In this document: piece by piece, positions 32,325 to 40,850 of the stretch
How the letters are laid out: the number at the start of each line of letters is the position of its first letter
Position numbering within the stretch: the stretch's first letter is position 1
Origin: Symsagittifera roscoffensis
Taxonomy: Eukaryota; Xenacoelomorpha; Acoela; Convolutidae
DNA length: 47,314 bases
Assembly (NCBI RefSeq): GCF_963678635.1
Contig: NW_026971228.1
Location: 1-47,314 of the forward strand
Direction: 5' to 3'
The notes under the pieces: generated by a model
What the model saw: the letters and a program-made list of their open reading frames with translations, nothing else
Database searches by the model: none
Told to the model about the DNA's origin: nothing
Made by a program: the position numbers and the translations under genes

Positions 32325-34608
32325 GTATCAGAAATTCATATTCTGTTAGTGTATATATTATGGCTGTACATTCTCTCATTAGAGTTGAGAGTCGTAGCTC
32401 TGCTTGAGTGAATAATCGAGAATTTGCTGATATAAGATTCATTTTGTTTGTGCCATTGTGTGATTGTAATAATGCTGCGCCGATGCCAAAACTTGAAGCA
32501 TCGCACATTGCATAGAATGGTTGATTTGGATCTGGAATTGTATTCGAAATTTGTTCAGTTAAGAGTTTTCTAATTTCTTCAAATCGTGCTTGATGTTCTG
32601 TGTTCCATTCAAAATTATTTTGTTGTCTAAGTATATAATAGAATGGTCTTAGGTATAATTGCATTTTATAGACATATTTGCTTAAAAAATTTAACATTTC
32701 AAGGAATTCTTGGATTTTCTTTTTGTTTGTTGGTGGTTGGAGCTTCTGAATAGCATCAATGCGTGATTTTAATGGAGTAATTGTTTTTCTTTCTATATTA
32801 TGTCCTAAGAATTTAACTCGTGTTAAAAAGAAGTGTGATTTATCGGGGGCGGCCTTCAGATTTTCGTTCTGAAGTATTTTGTGATAGTGTTCTAAATTTT
32901 TAAACATTTCTTCTTTTGTCTGTGATTGCATAAAAACATCGTCTAAATAGGTGATTGCGTTTTTCTTGAATATTAGTGGTCTAAAAATTTTGCTCATAAA
33001 AGCTGAAAATGCTGCTGGTCCTATGGATATTCCATAGAATAGGCGGTTGAATTCGTATTGCTGATTTCCAATAACAAATTGTGTTAAACGTCGTGATTGT
33101 TCATCTAGTGGCATTTGATTATATGCACTATTCATATCTGCGGTTGTAAAGTATTTTCCGTTTATTTTTGTTAAAATAACTTGTATTGGTTCAATAGGCC
33201 AATTGCATTTTGATTCGTCTATTAGTGAATTAAGGTATCTAGCGTCTAGAACTATTTTTAATGATTCTCCTTTTGCTAGGATGAAAACCGGGTTGATAAA
33301 TGTGTTACCTTTTGGTTGTTCTTCTTTGTTTACCGGTGAGATAATTTTGTATTGTTCTAAAATATCGAGTAATCTGTTCACTTTATCGTGTAAATGAATT
33401 GGTACTTTACTTGCTCTTTGTTTTTTGAAAACTGCGTCAGGTTTTAATGGGAGATGTAGTGATGAACTGATTTTGCCAACATCAAATTTAGATGTTGCAT
33501 AGACTGATGAAAATTTTATTAGCTGTTTGGCTATTTTATCAAATTCGTCTTGTGTTATTTGTGAATGTTGAAAGTTAAACATTGTTAAAAATTTCTGTTG
33601 AGTCTCTGTGTAGTTACTTATGTTGAATGTAGGTTTGAAATATGGAGTTTTTGTGAAATAATATGTATTTCTTTTTTCATTACTTATTATATTATTTATG
33701 GATAGTTCTTCATTAAGAATTGTGGATTGACAAATATCTAATAATTGGAGTATATTATTTACGCGATATTCTTTTTCGTGTACTGGTGATATCGTAGCGT
33801 TGGTTTCGCAATAGCCTAAAAGTCCTAAAGGTAATGTTACTTGATAGGGTGTATTGTTGTATACATGTAGAGAAATAATATCTGAATTCGAGTTTTTCAA
33901 ATATTTTATGGATGAAATTGTTATTTTGAAAAATTTATGGATAGGTTTGAATTCAAAGTCTGACATATAGAGTTGTTGTTTATTTTGTTTTTTATCATAT
34001 TGGTGAACTTGTTTTATTGAAAAATTATATATGTTTCCTGATAGTGGTTTCAGGTGTTTTCTTTGTTGGTTATATATTGGATAAAATTTTGAAAAGAACG
34101 GTGGTTGTTTATTTAATCTTTGAAAAAATGTTAGTGATGTGTCTTTTGTTTTTGTGTATTTATCTTTGATTAGTATTTTACTATTCAAAATGTTGATTGT
34201 TGGTATATATTTAGAGATAAATGGTATTCCAATGATATTGTGTTTAATATCAGTGATATGGAATATTTGTTTAAATGGTTTATTTAAAATTTTATTTTGT
34301 TCTATTGTTCTTGTGGGGAGAAGAAATAATTGAATTTTTCCATAGTTTACCAATGTTGATCCTTGTGCTGTTGCTAGTTTACTGGATGTTTCAAGAGGTG
34401 TTAATTTTGGGTGTAGTGATTTTATCTCATTCCATGTGGGAATGTTTATTATGTTTGATTCTGCTCCTGAATCAATTAAAAAATCAATTTCAAGATCTGG
34501 TGGTTGAAATTCTTTGCTTCTTGGACTTTCTAAAAGAAATGGTATTGTCCAAATTTTTTCTTTGGGTTGTTCTTTTTGTATATTTTGATAGATGTGATTT
34601 GTATTCAA
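32182..34608 (-). CDS. Pol protease, reverse transcriptase and RNase H, copy B
   Basis: In the 808-codon frame the aspartic protease motif DSGA is at residues 46-49, the RT palm includes LDARYLN (454-460), TADMNSAYNQ (489-498) and YLDD (554-557), and RNase H follows with DASSFGIGAALLQ and TDHKP. Order PR-RT-RH-IN and sequence style are those of Ty3/gypsy. The open frame continues upstream of 34608 without a stop, through the gag 3' end, and no ATG opens it. It should therefore be translated as part of a Gag-Pol polyprotein. RNase H is cut short by the deletion, and the last 25 or so residues are integrase sequence read out of frame. The RT active site is intact, unlike copy A. Confidence 0.85.
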   Translation of the reverse strand: MNTNHIYQNIQKEQPKEKIWTIPFLLESPRSKEFQPPDLEIDFLIDSGAESNIINIPTWNEIKSLHPKLTPLETSSKLATAQGSTLVNYGKIQLFLLPTRTIEQNKILNKPFKQIFHITDIKHNIIGIPFISKYIPTINILNSKILIKDKYTKTKDTSLTFFQRLNKQPPFFSKFYPIYNQQRKHLKPLSGNIYNFSIKQVHQYDKKQNKQQLYMSDFEFKPIHKFFKITISSIKYLKNSNSDIISLHVYNNTPYQVTLPLGLLGYCETNATISPVHEKEYRVNNILQLLDICQSTILNEELSINNIISNEKRNTYYFTKTPYFKPTFNISNYTETQQKFLTMFNFQHSQITQDEFDKIAKQLIKFSSVYATSKFDVGKISSSLHLPLKPDAVFKKQRASKVPIHLHDKVNRLLDILEQYKIISPVNKEEQPKGNTFINPVFILAKGESLKIVLDARYLNSLIDESKCNWPIEPIQVILTKINGKYFTTADMNSAYNQMPLDEQSRRLTQFVIGNQQYEFNRLFYGISIGPAAFSAFMSKIFRPLIFKKNAITYLDDVFMQSQTKEEMFKNLEHYHKILQNENLKAAPDKSHFFLTRVKFLGHNIERKTITPLKSRIDAIQKLQPPTNKKKIQEFLEMLNFLSKYVYKMQLYLRPFYYILRQQNNFEWNTEHQARFEEIRKLLTEQISNTIPDPNQPFYAMCDASSFGIGAALLQSHNGTNKMNLISANSRLFTQAELRLSTLMRECTAIIYTLTEYEFLILGSKHPTVLFTDHKPIIFLFTQIFSLHKFHTKLLFSKCTNLDKSTMQ
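32242..32275. repeat. 17 bp tandem duplication at a deletion junction, copy B
   Basis: TTTGTGTAAAGAGAAAA occurs twice back to back. In copy A the word occurs once in RNase H (about 8764), and a similar ttgtgtaaag lies about 0.9 kb away in the integrase N-terminal region (about 7858). The intervening sequence is missing from B. Confidence 0.85.
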
Positions 34609-34858
34609 GCATTTTGTTTTGTCATTTTCTTTGGATTTATTTACAGTGTTGATTTCGTTAGTTTCTTGTGCCGTTTGTGTAGTATGGATGGGTTCAATAT
34701 AATAATTGTGAAGGAGTTCTAATTGAATTTCATATATATGTGATAAAAAGGTTGTTCATATATAGAAGGTTCGTAATCATTTTCGACTGCTATCATATTG
34801 ATGGAGATAGTGTTTTCTGTATCACTTTCTGAATCTGATGATTCACAGTTTATTTGAT

Positions 34859-36151
34859 TTAGTTGTAGTTCGTTATTTCCTGTGTCATCAATACCTGGGG
34901 GGTCTGATGTTGTTTCTGGATTTGATTGTACTTGATTAATATGTCTTTGATGTTTAGGTGTACTACTTCTGTGGCGATTATTAGAATTATTATAATGGTT
35001 ATTATTCCTGTGTGCTGATTGGGAATAATTTCTATAACGATTATTATAACTTGAATGTCGATTTTGTGAATTATTTCGTGATCTGTTTTGATAATAATTG
35101 TTTGGTCTGTTATAGTTTGATCTATTATATGAGTTATTCCTTGATCGATTGTTCGGGTAATTCTGGTTTCGGTTGTTTGAATAACTTCTATTTCGATTAT
35201 TGGAGTAGTTTCTATTTCTATTGTATGATGAGTTTCGTGATTGATTCTTTGGATAGTAATTATTTCTTGATTGGGAATTAGATCTAGAAACAAATGGTGT
35301 TGTATTTGAATTTGATCTGGAGTAGTTATTTCGACTATTTGGTCTATTATAATGGTTTTGTGATGAATTTTGTGTGTATTTCTTCGTTCTGGTGATCTTC
35401 CTCTATAACTTGAGTTATATGGTGGTTGAGTTCTCGTGTAATTGGTATTGTTCGGAAGTGGTTTTCCTGAACTGTTGTTGCTGTATACATTTTTGTTCGG
35501 TAGATTTTGATCTTTTTTCATGTACTGATAGAATGATTTATTCGGTTCTTTATATTTTTGAGGTTTGTTTTGATTGTCCTGTTGTTTTTGTCTACATTCA
35601 GAAATACTATGTCCGTATCGTCGGCAATAATTACACCATTTTTTGAAAGATGGTTTGCCTTTAAAGTTTGGATGTTTTTCGTAAATATTGAGTATTTCAG
35701 TGATTTTTTCAACGAGGTCTGTATCTGATTCCTGTATATTATTGATATTTGTGGTATTTGTTTCAATTCGATTAACATATTGTAATTTCAGATTTTTCAG
35801 ATTTTCTGTTTCTTCAAGTTTCATTGTGATTTCCGCTTGCTCTAGTTTATCTACTAGTTTTCGAAAATCTAAATCGGGCTCTCGAATTGAGGAGGGATGG
35901 GATGCTCTCTTTTTTATTGCTATTTTTCTTAATTGAGGTGTTAAGGTCATCATTAAGATTTCTGTCATTTTTGTGTTTTTGTAGTCGTGTGTATTTAGTG
36001 AGTATGCTTTTCGAACTAGTGTTTCGATACGTACTGCTAATTGTTTGATGGTTTCATTTGGTAATCTGCGAATTTCATTACATAAAACTCTTTGTTGTTG
36101 TTTGTTTCTTTCGGAGTCAAACATTTTTGAAAATTCTTGTGTAAATCTCTT
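34859..36151 (-). CDS. Gag C-terminal capsid and CCHC nucleocapsid, copy B
   Basis: This frame is the continuation of the capsid frame after a TGA, and its first ATG is at 36124. Residues 1-120 are helical and include NEIRRLPNETIKQLAVRI, resembling the C-terminal capsid domain of Ty3/gypsy Gag. A single zinc knuckle WCNYCRRYGHSISEC (C164, C167, H172, C177) follows. After ERRNT (near 35377) B has one extra base, so the annotated frame becomes an artificial Ile/Thr-rich tail, while the true Arg/Asn/Ser/Tyr-rich RNA-binding tail lies in the pol frame. The repair is supported by copy A, where the tail is in frame. Role: RNA binding and packaging. Confidence 0.75.
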   Translation of the reverse strand, partial: KRFTQEFSKMFDSERNKQQQRVLCNEIRRLPNETIKQLAVRIETLVRKAYSLNTHDYKNTKMTEILMMTLTPQLRKIAIKKRASHPSSIREPDLDFRKLVDKLEQAEITMKLEETENLKNLKLQYVNRIETNTTNINNIQESDTDLVEKITEILNIYEKHPNFKGKPSFKKWCNYCRRYGHSISECRQKQQDNQNKPQKYKEPNKSFYQYMKKDQNLPNKNVYSNNSSGKPLPNNTNYTRTQPPYNSSYRGRSPERRNTHKIHHKTIIIDQIVEITTPDQIQIQHHLFLDLIPNQEIITIQRINHETHHTIEIETTPIIEIEVIQTTETRITRTIDQGITHIIDQTITDQTIIIKTDHEIIHKIDIQVIIIVIEIIPNQHTGIITIIIILIIATEVVHLNIKDILIKYNQIQKQHQTPQVLMTQEITNYN

Positions 36152-36709
36152 TCAATTTGATTTTATTTCTATAGGCAATACTGAAAACCATTTTTGGGCT
36201 GCGCCGTCTAGGGTTGTCTGTATCAACGATGTGCGTCGATGTATCCAGTTTTGATGTAGTGGCGTATTATTTGGTTCAGGTCCTATATTTAAAACTAAAT
36301 TTGCTGTTACTGCATTTAAATAATCTTCTACAGAATATTCAGGGTCTGTTCCTGTGAATACCATTAATGGTTTGAATGATGTTATTGATGATCCAGCCAT
36401 AAGGTATGGATTCATTGTCATTTGTAATGATTCTGCTGCATTTGGCATTTGTGAAAAATTAGAAAGTTGATTTTTTGTTATTTCGTGTTGTTGAAGGTAA
36501 TATGGAAGTGGTATTTCATTTTGCATTTGCGTTGGTTGATACGAGTGTGTAATCATTGGGTTTTGTGGCTGAATTGGTTGAAAAGATTGTGTATTAATTG
36601 GGTTTTGCATTTGTATTGGTTGTTGATTTTGTGTATCTATCTGGTGTGGAGAAAAATTTCTATGATGTGTATATGGTTTCTGCATTCCTTGTCCGCGATA
36701 TTCTTGGGT
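36152..36709 (-). CDS. Gag capsid N-terminal region, copy B, ended by TGA
   Basis: The frame is the same as ORF1 and opens immediately after its TAA. It starts with a Gln/Pro/Met-rich linker, then LPYYLQQHEITKNQL and the capsid-like block VFTGTDPEYSVEDYLNAV...AQKWFSVLP, matching the N-terminal part of Ty3/gypsy Gag capsids in style. The TGA at 36152-36154 corresponds to CGG (Arg) in copy A, so it is a recent nonsense change. The first ATG is 9 codons after the ORF1 stop, so separate initiation is possible. Confidence 0.7.
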   Translation of the reverse strand, partial: TQEYRGQGMQKPYTHHRNFSPHQIDTQNQQPIQMQNPINTQSFQPIQPQNPMITHSYQPTQMQNEIPLPYYLQQHEITKNQLSNFSQMPNAAESLQMTMNPYLMAGSSITSFKPLMVFTGTDPEYSVEDYLNAVTANLVLNIGPEPNNTPLHQNWIHRRTSLIQTTLDGAAQKWFSVLPIEIKSN

Positions 36710-36712
36710 TTA
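36710..36712 (-). other. Conserved in-frame stop between ORF1 and capsid
   Basis: B reads GCACCA-TAA-ACCCAAGAATAT and A reads GCACCA-TAG-ACTAAAGAATAT (13129-13131). The frame is open on both sides in the ancestral sequence. A different stop codon at the same position in two diverged copies suggests that termination there is maintained. Confidence 0.65.
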
Positions 36713-38176
36713 TGGTGCAAATATATCTGGTTGTAAATAATCATCATCAGAGGATAGATAATCCATTTGATGAGATGCTTGTTTTTTATTTTTATTCTGT
36801 TGAAAAAATGGGTAATTTTCACTATGATCCTGTGGAGGATGTGGATTAGCTTGAAAATTTACTGAATTGGTTGTTGCCATTGGATTATTCCAATATCGAG
36901 ATCTGATTTGATTATTATTATTATTTCGTGGAGGATAGTTTGTTTTTGATGAATGTGTATAATTATAATTATGTTCCGCAAAAATGTTTCTTGTGAATGT
37001 TCTGCGTGTTTTTGACGGTATTGTCATGGGTCTATATGTTTGGTAATCCATTTGTGAATATTTTGGAGCAACCGAAGGTTTAACGGTTGATTGTAAGGTT
37101 ACCTGTGCTAGCGAAGTGTTTGTATTTCTTGGTGTTGTTAAATTTGGACGTATTGGTGAAATACTTTGTTGTGTAGTTGTTGTTGTTTGGACAATTTCTT
37201 CATTTATGAAGTGTGATGGTGTCTGAATATCTTGTTGAGTGAGATTCCTAGTTCCATTAAGGTTTTCATTGTGTAATACGGTCGAATTTAAACTGTTATT
37301 TCGCGTATCAGGTAAAAATGTATTGTAGTTTAATGGTGTTGCATCAATGGTTAATGGTACTACTCTTACATAATCTCTGGTATAAGATATTGTACTTATT
37401 GCTTGACTTGCGATTGATTGTGGGATATTTATAAATGCATAATGAGACCATTCGGGGTCCCAAACGTAATCTGATTGTTCTGTGATGGCGGTATCATCGT
37501 TTGAATTTTGAGGTCTAAAATTTTTTCTTGCTTGTGAAATTAAATCTATATTATGTGTGAAATAATCTATTATAAACCATGCCAAAATTTTTTGTAAGTC
37601 ATGTTTTGTATGTTGTGAAACATCATCTTTGGTGAAATTTTCTTTAATTATATGTAGAAAAGATGAAAATAGTGTGATTTCATGTCGTACCCTTATATGT
37701 TTAGATGTCTCTGTCGGTGAGACATTTGAGATTGGTATTTCGTTTTCTAATATTGAGATATAACTATATATTATTGCAAAAACTTCATTAGTGAATATGG
37801 AGTTTGCTCTTTGTGAATTATGATATTGTATGCTTTTTATATATTCTGAGAATACTTTTGAAAATTCTAAATCAAGATCGTCTGTTTGAATTACATATTT
37901 GCGATGATTCGGGTTTGGTGAGGTGAATTCTATGGTGTAGATTCCGTAGTGTTGTGTCAAATTACATATATCTTTCAGATAGTGATCAATAATTTGTCTT
38001 TTGATTTTTACATCTGGGAACTCTGTTTTACATGGGCTGATTCCGGGTTCAAACAAATTTAGTAGTAAATTTTTGCAAAGTATATGCTGTCCTCTATCAT
38101 TGGGTGCATCTACGAGGAAGGGGAAGATATCGTCATCATCTGGACTATCTTCACTTGGAGTGTGTGTTTGGCTCAT
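36710..38176 (-). CDS. ORF1, 488 aa, Gag N-terminal or matrix-like protein, copy B
   Basis: This is an intact ATG-to-TAA ORF. The acidic N terminus (EDSPDDDDIF) is followed by a folded-looking region to about residue 230 (KNLLLNLFEPGISPC, HDLQKILAWFIIDYF), then a Thr/Gln/Asn-rich low-complexity region with a basic patch (SKTRRTFTRNIF) and an acidic end (LSSDDDYLQPDIFAP). No signal peptide, membrane span or known motif is visible. It occupies the place of a matrix domain but is far longer than usual. The TAA is in frame with the capsid ORF downstream, and copy A has TAG at the same codon. It may be a separate protein or the leading part of a readthrough Gag. Confidence 0.7.
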   Translation of the reverse strand: MSQTHTPSEDSPDDDDIFPFLVDAPNDRGQHILCKNLLLNLFEPGISPCKTEFPDVKIKRQIIDHYLKDICNLTQHYGIYTIEFTSPNPNHRKYVIQTDDLDLEFSKVFSEYIKSIQYHNSQRANSIFTNEVFAIIYSYISILENEIPISNVSPTETSKHIRVRHEITLFSSFLHIIKENFTKDDVSQHTKHDLQKILAWFIIDYFTHNIDLISQARKNFRPQNSNDDTAITEQSDYVWDPEWSHYAFINIPQSIASQAISTISYTRDYVRVVPLTIDATPLNYNTFLPDTRNNSLNSTVLHNENLNGTRNLTQQDIQTPSHFINEEIVQTTTTTQQSISPIRPNLTTPRNTNTSLAQVTLQSTVKPSVAPKYSQMDYQTYRPMTIPSKTRRTFTRNIFAEHNYNYTHSSKTNYPPRNNNNNQIRSRYWNNPMATTNSVNFQANPHPPQDHSENYPFFQQNKNKKQASHQMDYLSSDDDYLQPDIFAP

Positions 38177-38316
38177 TTTTTCGTTTAATGACTGTTAATA
38201 GGTAATTATCGATGTGTCTAATTGGTTGATTCCAATTATACAAATGTACTGGTTTGTGTTTATATTGCTTTTTATTCGTCTTTTTCCTCTTTTTGATGAA
38301 TTCGAAGTTGTTTCCG

Positions 38317-38318
38317 AA
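38317..38318. other. 5' truncation breakpoint of copy B
   Basis: Identity with copy A ends after gaagttgtttcc(g)a, inside the small basic ORF. Beyond it the sequence is unrelated. This looks like a deletion or an incomplete insertion rather than an LTR end. Confidence 0.75.
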
Positions 38319-38860
38319 GGTGCCGCGATGATTTGCAATAAACAAGGCAGCTCGCAAAACTGATTAACTCTCAAAAAGTAGGCAAATCGACAACTCGTAA
38401 AGATTCAAAGGTATTTCGAAGTCGAGCACTGGCAGGTTTTTCTGCTAATTTAGATTGTTTTGCTTGTTAATTAAAGAGATAGTTTCAATTGACTATTTTA
38501 TCTGCGGGTTAAAAATTTGAAGTTTTGAAGTTAGTGAAAGTTTGTGAGTAGTATTGCGAGTTGTATTTTGTTTTGAATTGTGGGTGGCGTACAATTTTTA
38601 TGAACATGCTTCCATGATAGATATTTTTTGGTCAAAAATTTTATGCGAGTCTCGCCTCCTCATTCAGCTAATTCAATATATCAACAGGTATTAACAATCA
38701 ACCGTAAGGTTCGCTTACGCTTATTGCGTTGCAATCGACAATGGGAATCTTCTTTTTTTTGTCAACCAACCCAGAGGACTATAGTATAAAAAACCTAAAA
38801 TCGAATCGCCTTATTTCTATTTTATTTCTTTTTTTTGCAAATAAAAAACTTCTAATTTAA

Positions 38861-39340
38861 CTTTTGGTCAACCCGAGATGTCGCATCAAGGGTTCGACTG
38901 AGGAAGCAAGTGAACTATGCCCAGACGGTGTGTTCACGGCACTTCACCTCTATTGCAAAGCAGGCGAACAGTCTGTAGGTCAATACGCTATGTGGACTGG
39001 GTTCAGGAAATACGACGCTTCAACGTACTCTGACTTGGCTGGGGAACAGTTCGTGAAGAAAAGTTGCACTGTCGCACCCCCTTTGAACCAAATGTGGGGT
39101 AGTGGAGTAATCTACGATTTCCGCCTTAAGGTTAGTCACTCGGCTCAACCTAATGGTGATAAGTTGTTCCTGGAACCACGAAAGGACCCAGTTCTTTATC
39201 TTCGCAACCGACCACAACGACAGGGTTTGCACCCTATTTTCACGAATTACCCGATGAGCGCCAAGGTAGTTTGTGACGTATGGGACAGGAGCTATGCGAG
39301 TGGAAACTGTGATGACGATAATACCTTCTCGTTGGTTTAA
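38861..39340 (+). CDS. Unidentified coding-looking ORF, about 158 codons, no ATG
   Basis: The frame opens after TAA 38858-38860 and ends TAA 39338-39340. Base composition is near 50% GC, in sharp contrast to the AT-rich surroundings, and codon use looks real. The product has six cysteines (CRIKGS, ELCPD, LYCK, KSCT, VVCDV, GNCDD) and segments such as QYAMWTGFRKYDASTYSD. No ATG precedes the cysteine region in frame; an out-of-frame ATG at 38878 opens only seven codons. It may be a terminal exon with an upstream exon outside recognition, a decayed gene, or a transferred gene. TATA-like tataaaaaa lies near 38786. I recognise no family. Confidence 0.45.
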   Translation, partial: LLVNPRCRIKGSTEEASELCPDGVFTALHLYCKAGEQSVGQYAMWTGFRKYDASTYSDLAGEQFVKKSCTVAPPLNQMWGSGVIYDFRLKVSHSAQPNGDKLFLEPRKDPVLYLRNRPQRQGLHPIFTNYPMSAKVVCDVWDRSYASGNCDDDNTFSLV

Positions 39341-39531
39341 TCCAAAACCGTCACAAGGAAAAAACAACTGTTTGACTTAATCGTGGAATTATTTGGCGAG
39401 TTGCTTACAAAAGCAAATTACCATTATTGTGGTCTTAAACCATGTGCTTCTGATTCTCAATGCAAAGAAAAACAAATATAGATATAGTATCGGAATACAA
39501 ACATAATATTGAATCAATTAAGTAAAAACTG

Positions 39532-39840
39532 GGATCAACCGTACAAACCCCCCCCCCCCCCCCCCCAATCGATTAGGGGAAGGGGGGATAAAATACCGGT
39601 TTTTCAGAAATTGACTTCAAGGGCAAAACAAAATATTCAAAAAATTTCTAGCAGTACCAAATTATGACTATAATATTTCACGCTATAAACAGGATAAATT
39701 AGCTATTCGGTTAAAATTCTCCAGCAGGTATATTCAGCGCTCTTTTTCAAATGAATATTTATGCAAGAATAAATCATCAGAAATAATGGGGAGGACATTT
39801 TACGGTAGGTCACTTAGGGGGGATATTGTACGGTTGATCC
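39532..39840. mobile_element. MITE-like element with 15 bp terminal inverted repeats
   Basis: GGATCAACCGTACAA at 39532-39546 has an exact inverted copy TTGTACGGTTGATCC at 39826-39840. Just inside, the left end has a C run and the right end has GGGGGG, so the inverted symmetry continues. The interior (about 280 bp) has no ORF. Flanks aaaaactg and aaagattg agree at six of eight bases, which could be an eroded 8 bp target duplication. Confidence 0.65.
39548..39566 (+). repeat. Run of 19 C
   Basis: This homopolymer lies at the subterminal position of the inverted-repeat element, where the opposite end has six G. It probably expanded from the terminal repeat. Its exact length is prone to sequencing error. 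Confidence 0.9.
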
Positions 39841-40366
39841 AAAGATTGGTCATATATGTCACTGAAATCACATCATCAAAAAGTGCAAATCGAGTTTGTA
39901 TTTTACAAACGAGTTTTTCGAGAGACAACAAAAGTGATGCACCTCTTCAGACGTAATCAAAATCTTTACTTAACCAGATAGTAATGAATCGCATAAATGA
40001 GTTCAGTCGTGTTTGTTTGTGAGTATTCATTGTAAATTACAATTTTAGAATAAAAAAATTACGCTAGTTTTCGAGATGTTTTTCAAAGTATAGTCCCTTT
40101 TAAGTATTGCAAATACTACTCGAACATAAAAAGCTATTGTTTTAATTGTTTATTTAAGAGTAGAGTGAACTTTTCCACTTTGAATTTTTCAATCCTTTAA
40201 TTACTATTCCAATTTTTTTTTCATTCTTTAAAGTTGGAGTCCTTTTCAAAATTCCAACATTTTTTCTCAGACTAATTTGTCGGATATCAAAAATGTGGGT
40301 CGCCATACAGGCTGACCGGGAAATGTCCTGCTTTGAAAAACAGACATTAAAGCGAAAAACACCCGG

Positions 40367-40650
40367 TTTTTTGGAGTCTAACAAGAACACAAAGAAATAG
40401 AACACCTGCAAACTCAATGACTGGATAAAAAACAGGGACTTTGTTGTCTATCAGAGCCCCATTAACAACTTTGTTGCCCATTAAAGCCTGCTTAAAGCAA
40501 TGAGCACACGGTCCTTTGGAGCCTAACAAAGACACAAAAAATAGAAAACCTGCAAAATCAAAGACTGAATGGATAACAAGGATTTTGGGGCCTAACGAGG
40601 ACACAAAGAATAAAATCACCCGCAAAATTAAAGATCGAACGAATAAAGTT
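40367..40650 (+). repeat. Degenerate repeat array, three units
   Basis: Units with ggagYctaacaaRgacacaaaRaatagaa...cctgcaaaatcaa start at 40373, 40518 and 40586. The first two are separated by a 70 bp stretch (tttgttg...cccattaa twice). It overlaps open stretches on the minus strand that I regard as noncoding. Confidence 0.65.
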
Positions 40651-40712
40651 TTTTATACGCAAGAATGTATGATATGTAGAGTTTTTAACTAAAAAATGAG
40701 ACTACTGAAAAG

Positions 40713-40844
40713 TTTCCAATGAGATTGGAAGATGAAACAGATAGACGATGAAACTAAGTCTATGAAGACTAGAATTACTTTCCAATGAGATTGGAAGATG
40801 AAACAGATATACAATGAAACAAAGTCTATAAAGATTAGAATTAG
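40713..40844 (+). repeat. 66 bp tandem duplication
   Basis: Two adjacent units begin TTTCCAATGAGATTGGAAGA at 40713 and 40779 and differ at a handful of positions. Confidence 0.85.
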
Positions 40845-40850
40845 AAGAAG

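Larger units (their letters stand above)
22332..38317 (-). mobile_element. Ty3/gypsy-type LTR retroelement, copy B (5' truncated, best preserved frames)
   Basis: Copy B has the same order of ORFs as copy A with much longer open frames. It keeps the 3' LTR (22332-22666) and polypurine tract. Identity with A stops abruptly near 38317, inside the small basic ORF that precedes ORF1, so the 5' LTR and leader are gone. A further 0.9 kb is deleted at the RNase H-integrase boundary near 32242-32275. Few inactivating changes remain: one TGA in gag, one base insertion after the zinc knuckle, a TA-repeat frameshift in the glycoprotein, one TAA in the Pro/Ser-rich ORF and a one-base deletion in the last ORF. 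Confidence 0.9.

Noticed and set aside
34859-35000. Programmed -1 frameshift between gag and pol in copy B (C-rich stretch)
   Set aside because: No canonical slippery heptamer is present, and copy A shows that the frame change comes from one extra base near 35377.
36152-36154. Altered genetic code (stops read as sense) to explain interrupted ORFs
   Set aside because: Apart from the ORF1 stop, interruptions differ between copies and replace sense codons in the other copy, which fits ordinary decay.
38886-38900. tRNA B-box-like word gggttcgact
   Set aside because: No A box or cloverleaf is present at the right distance, and it lies inside the coding-looking ORF.
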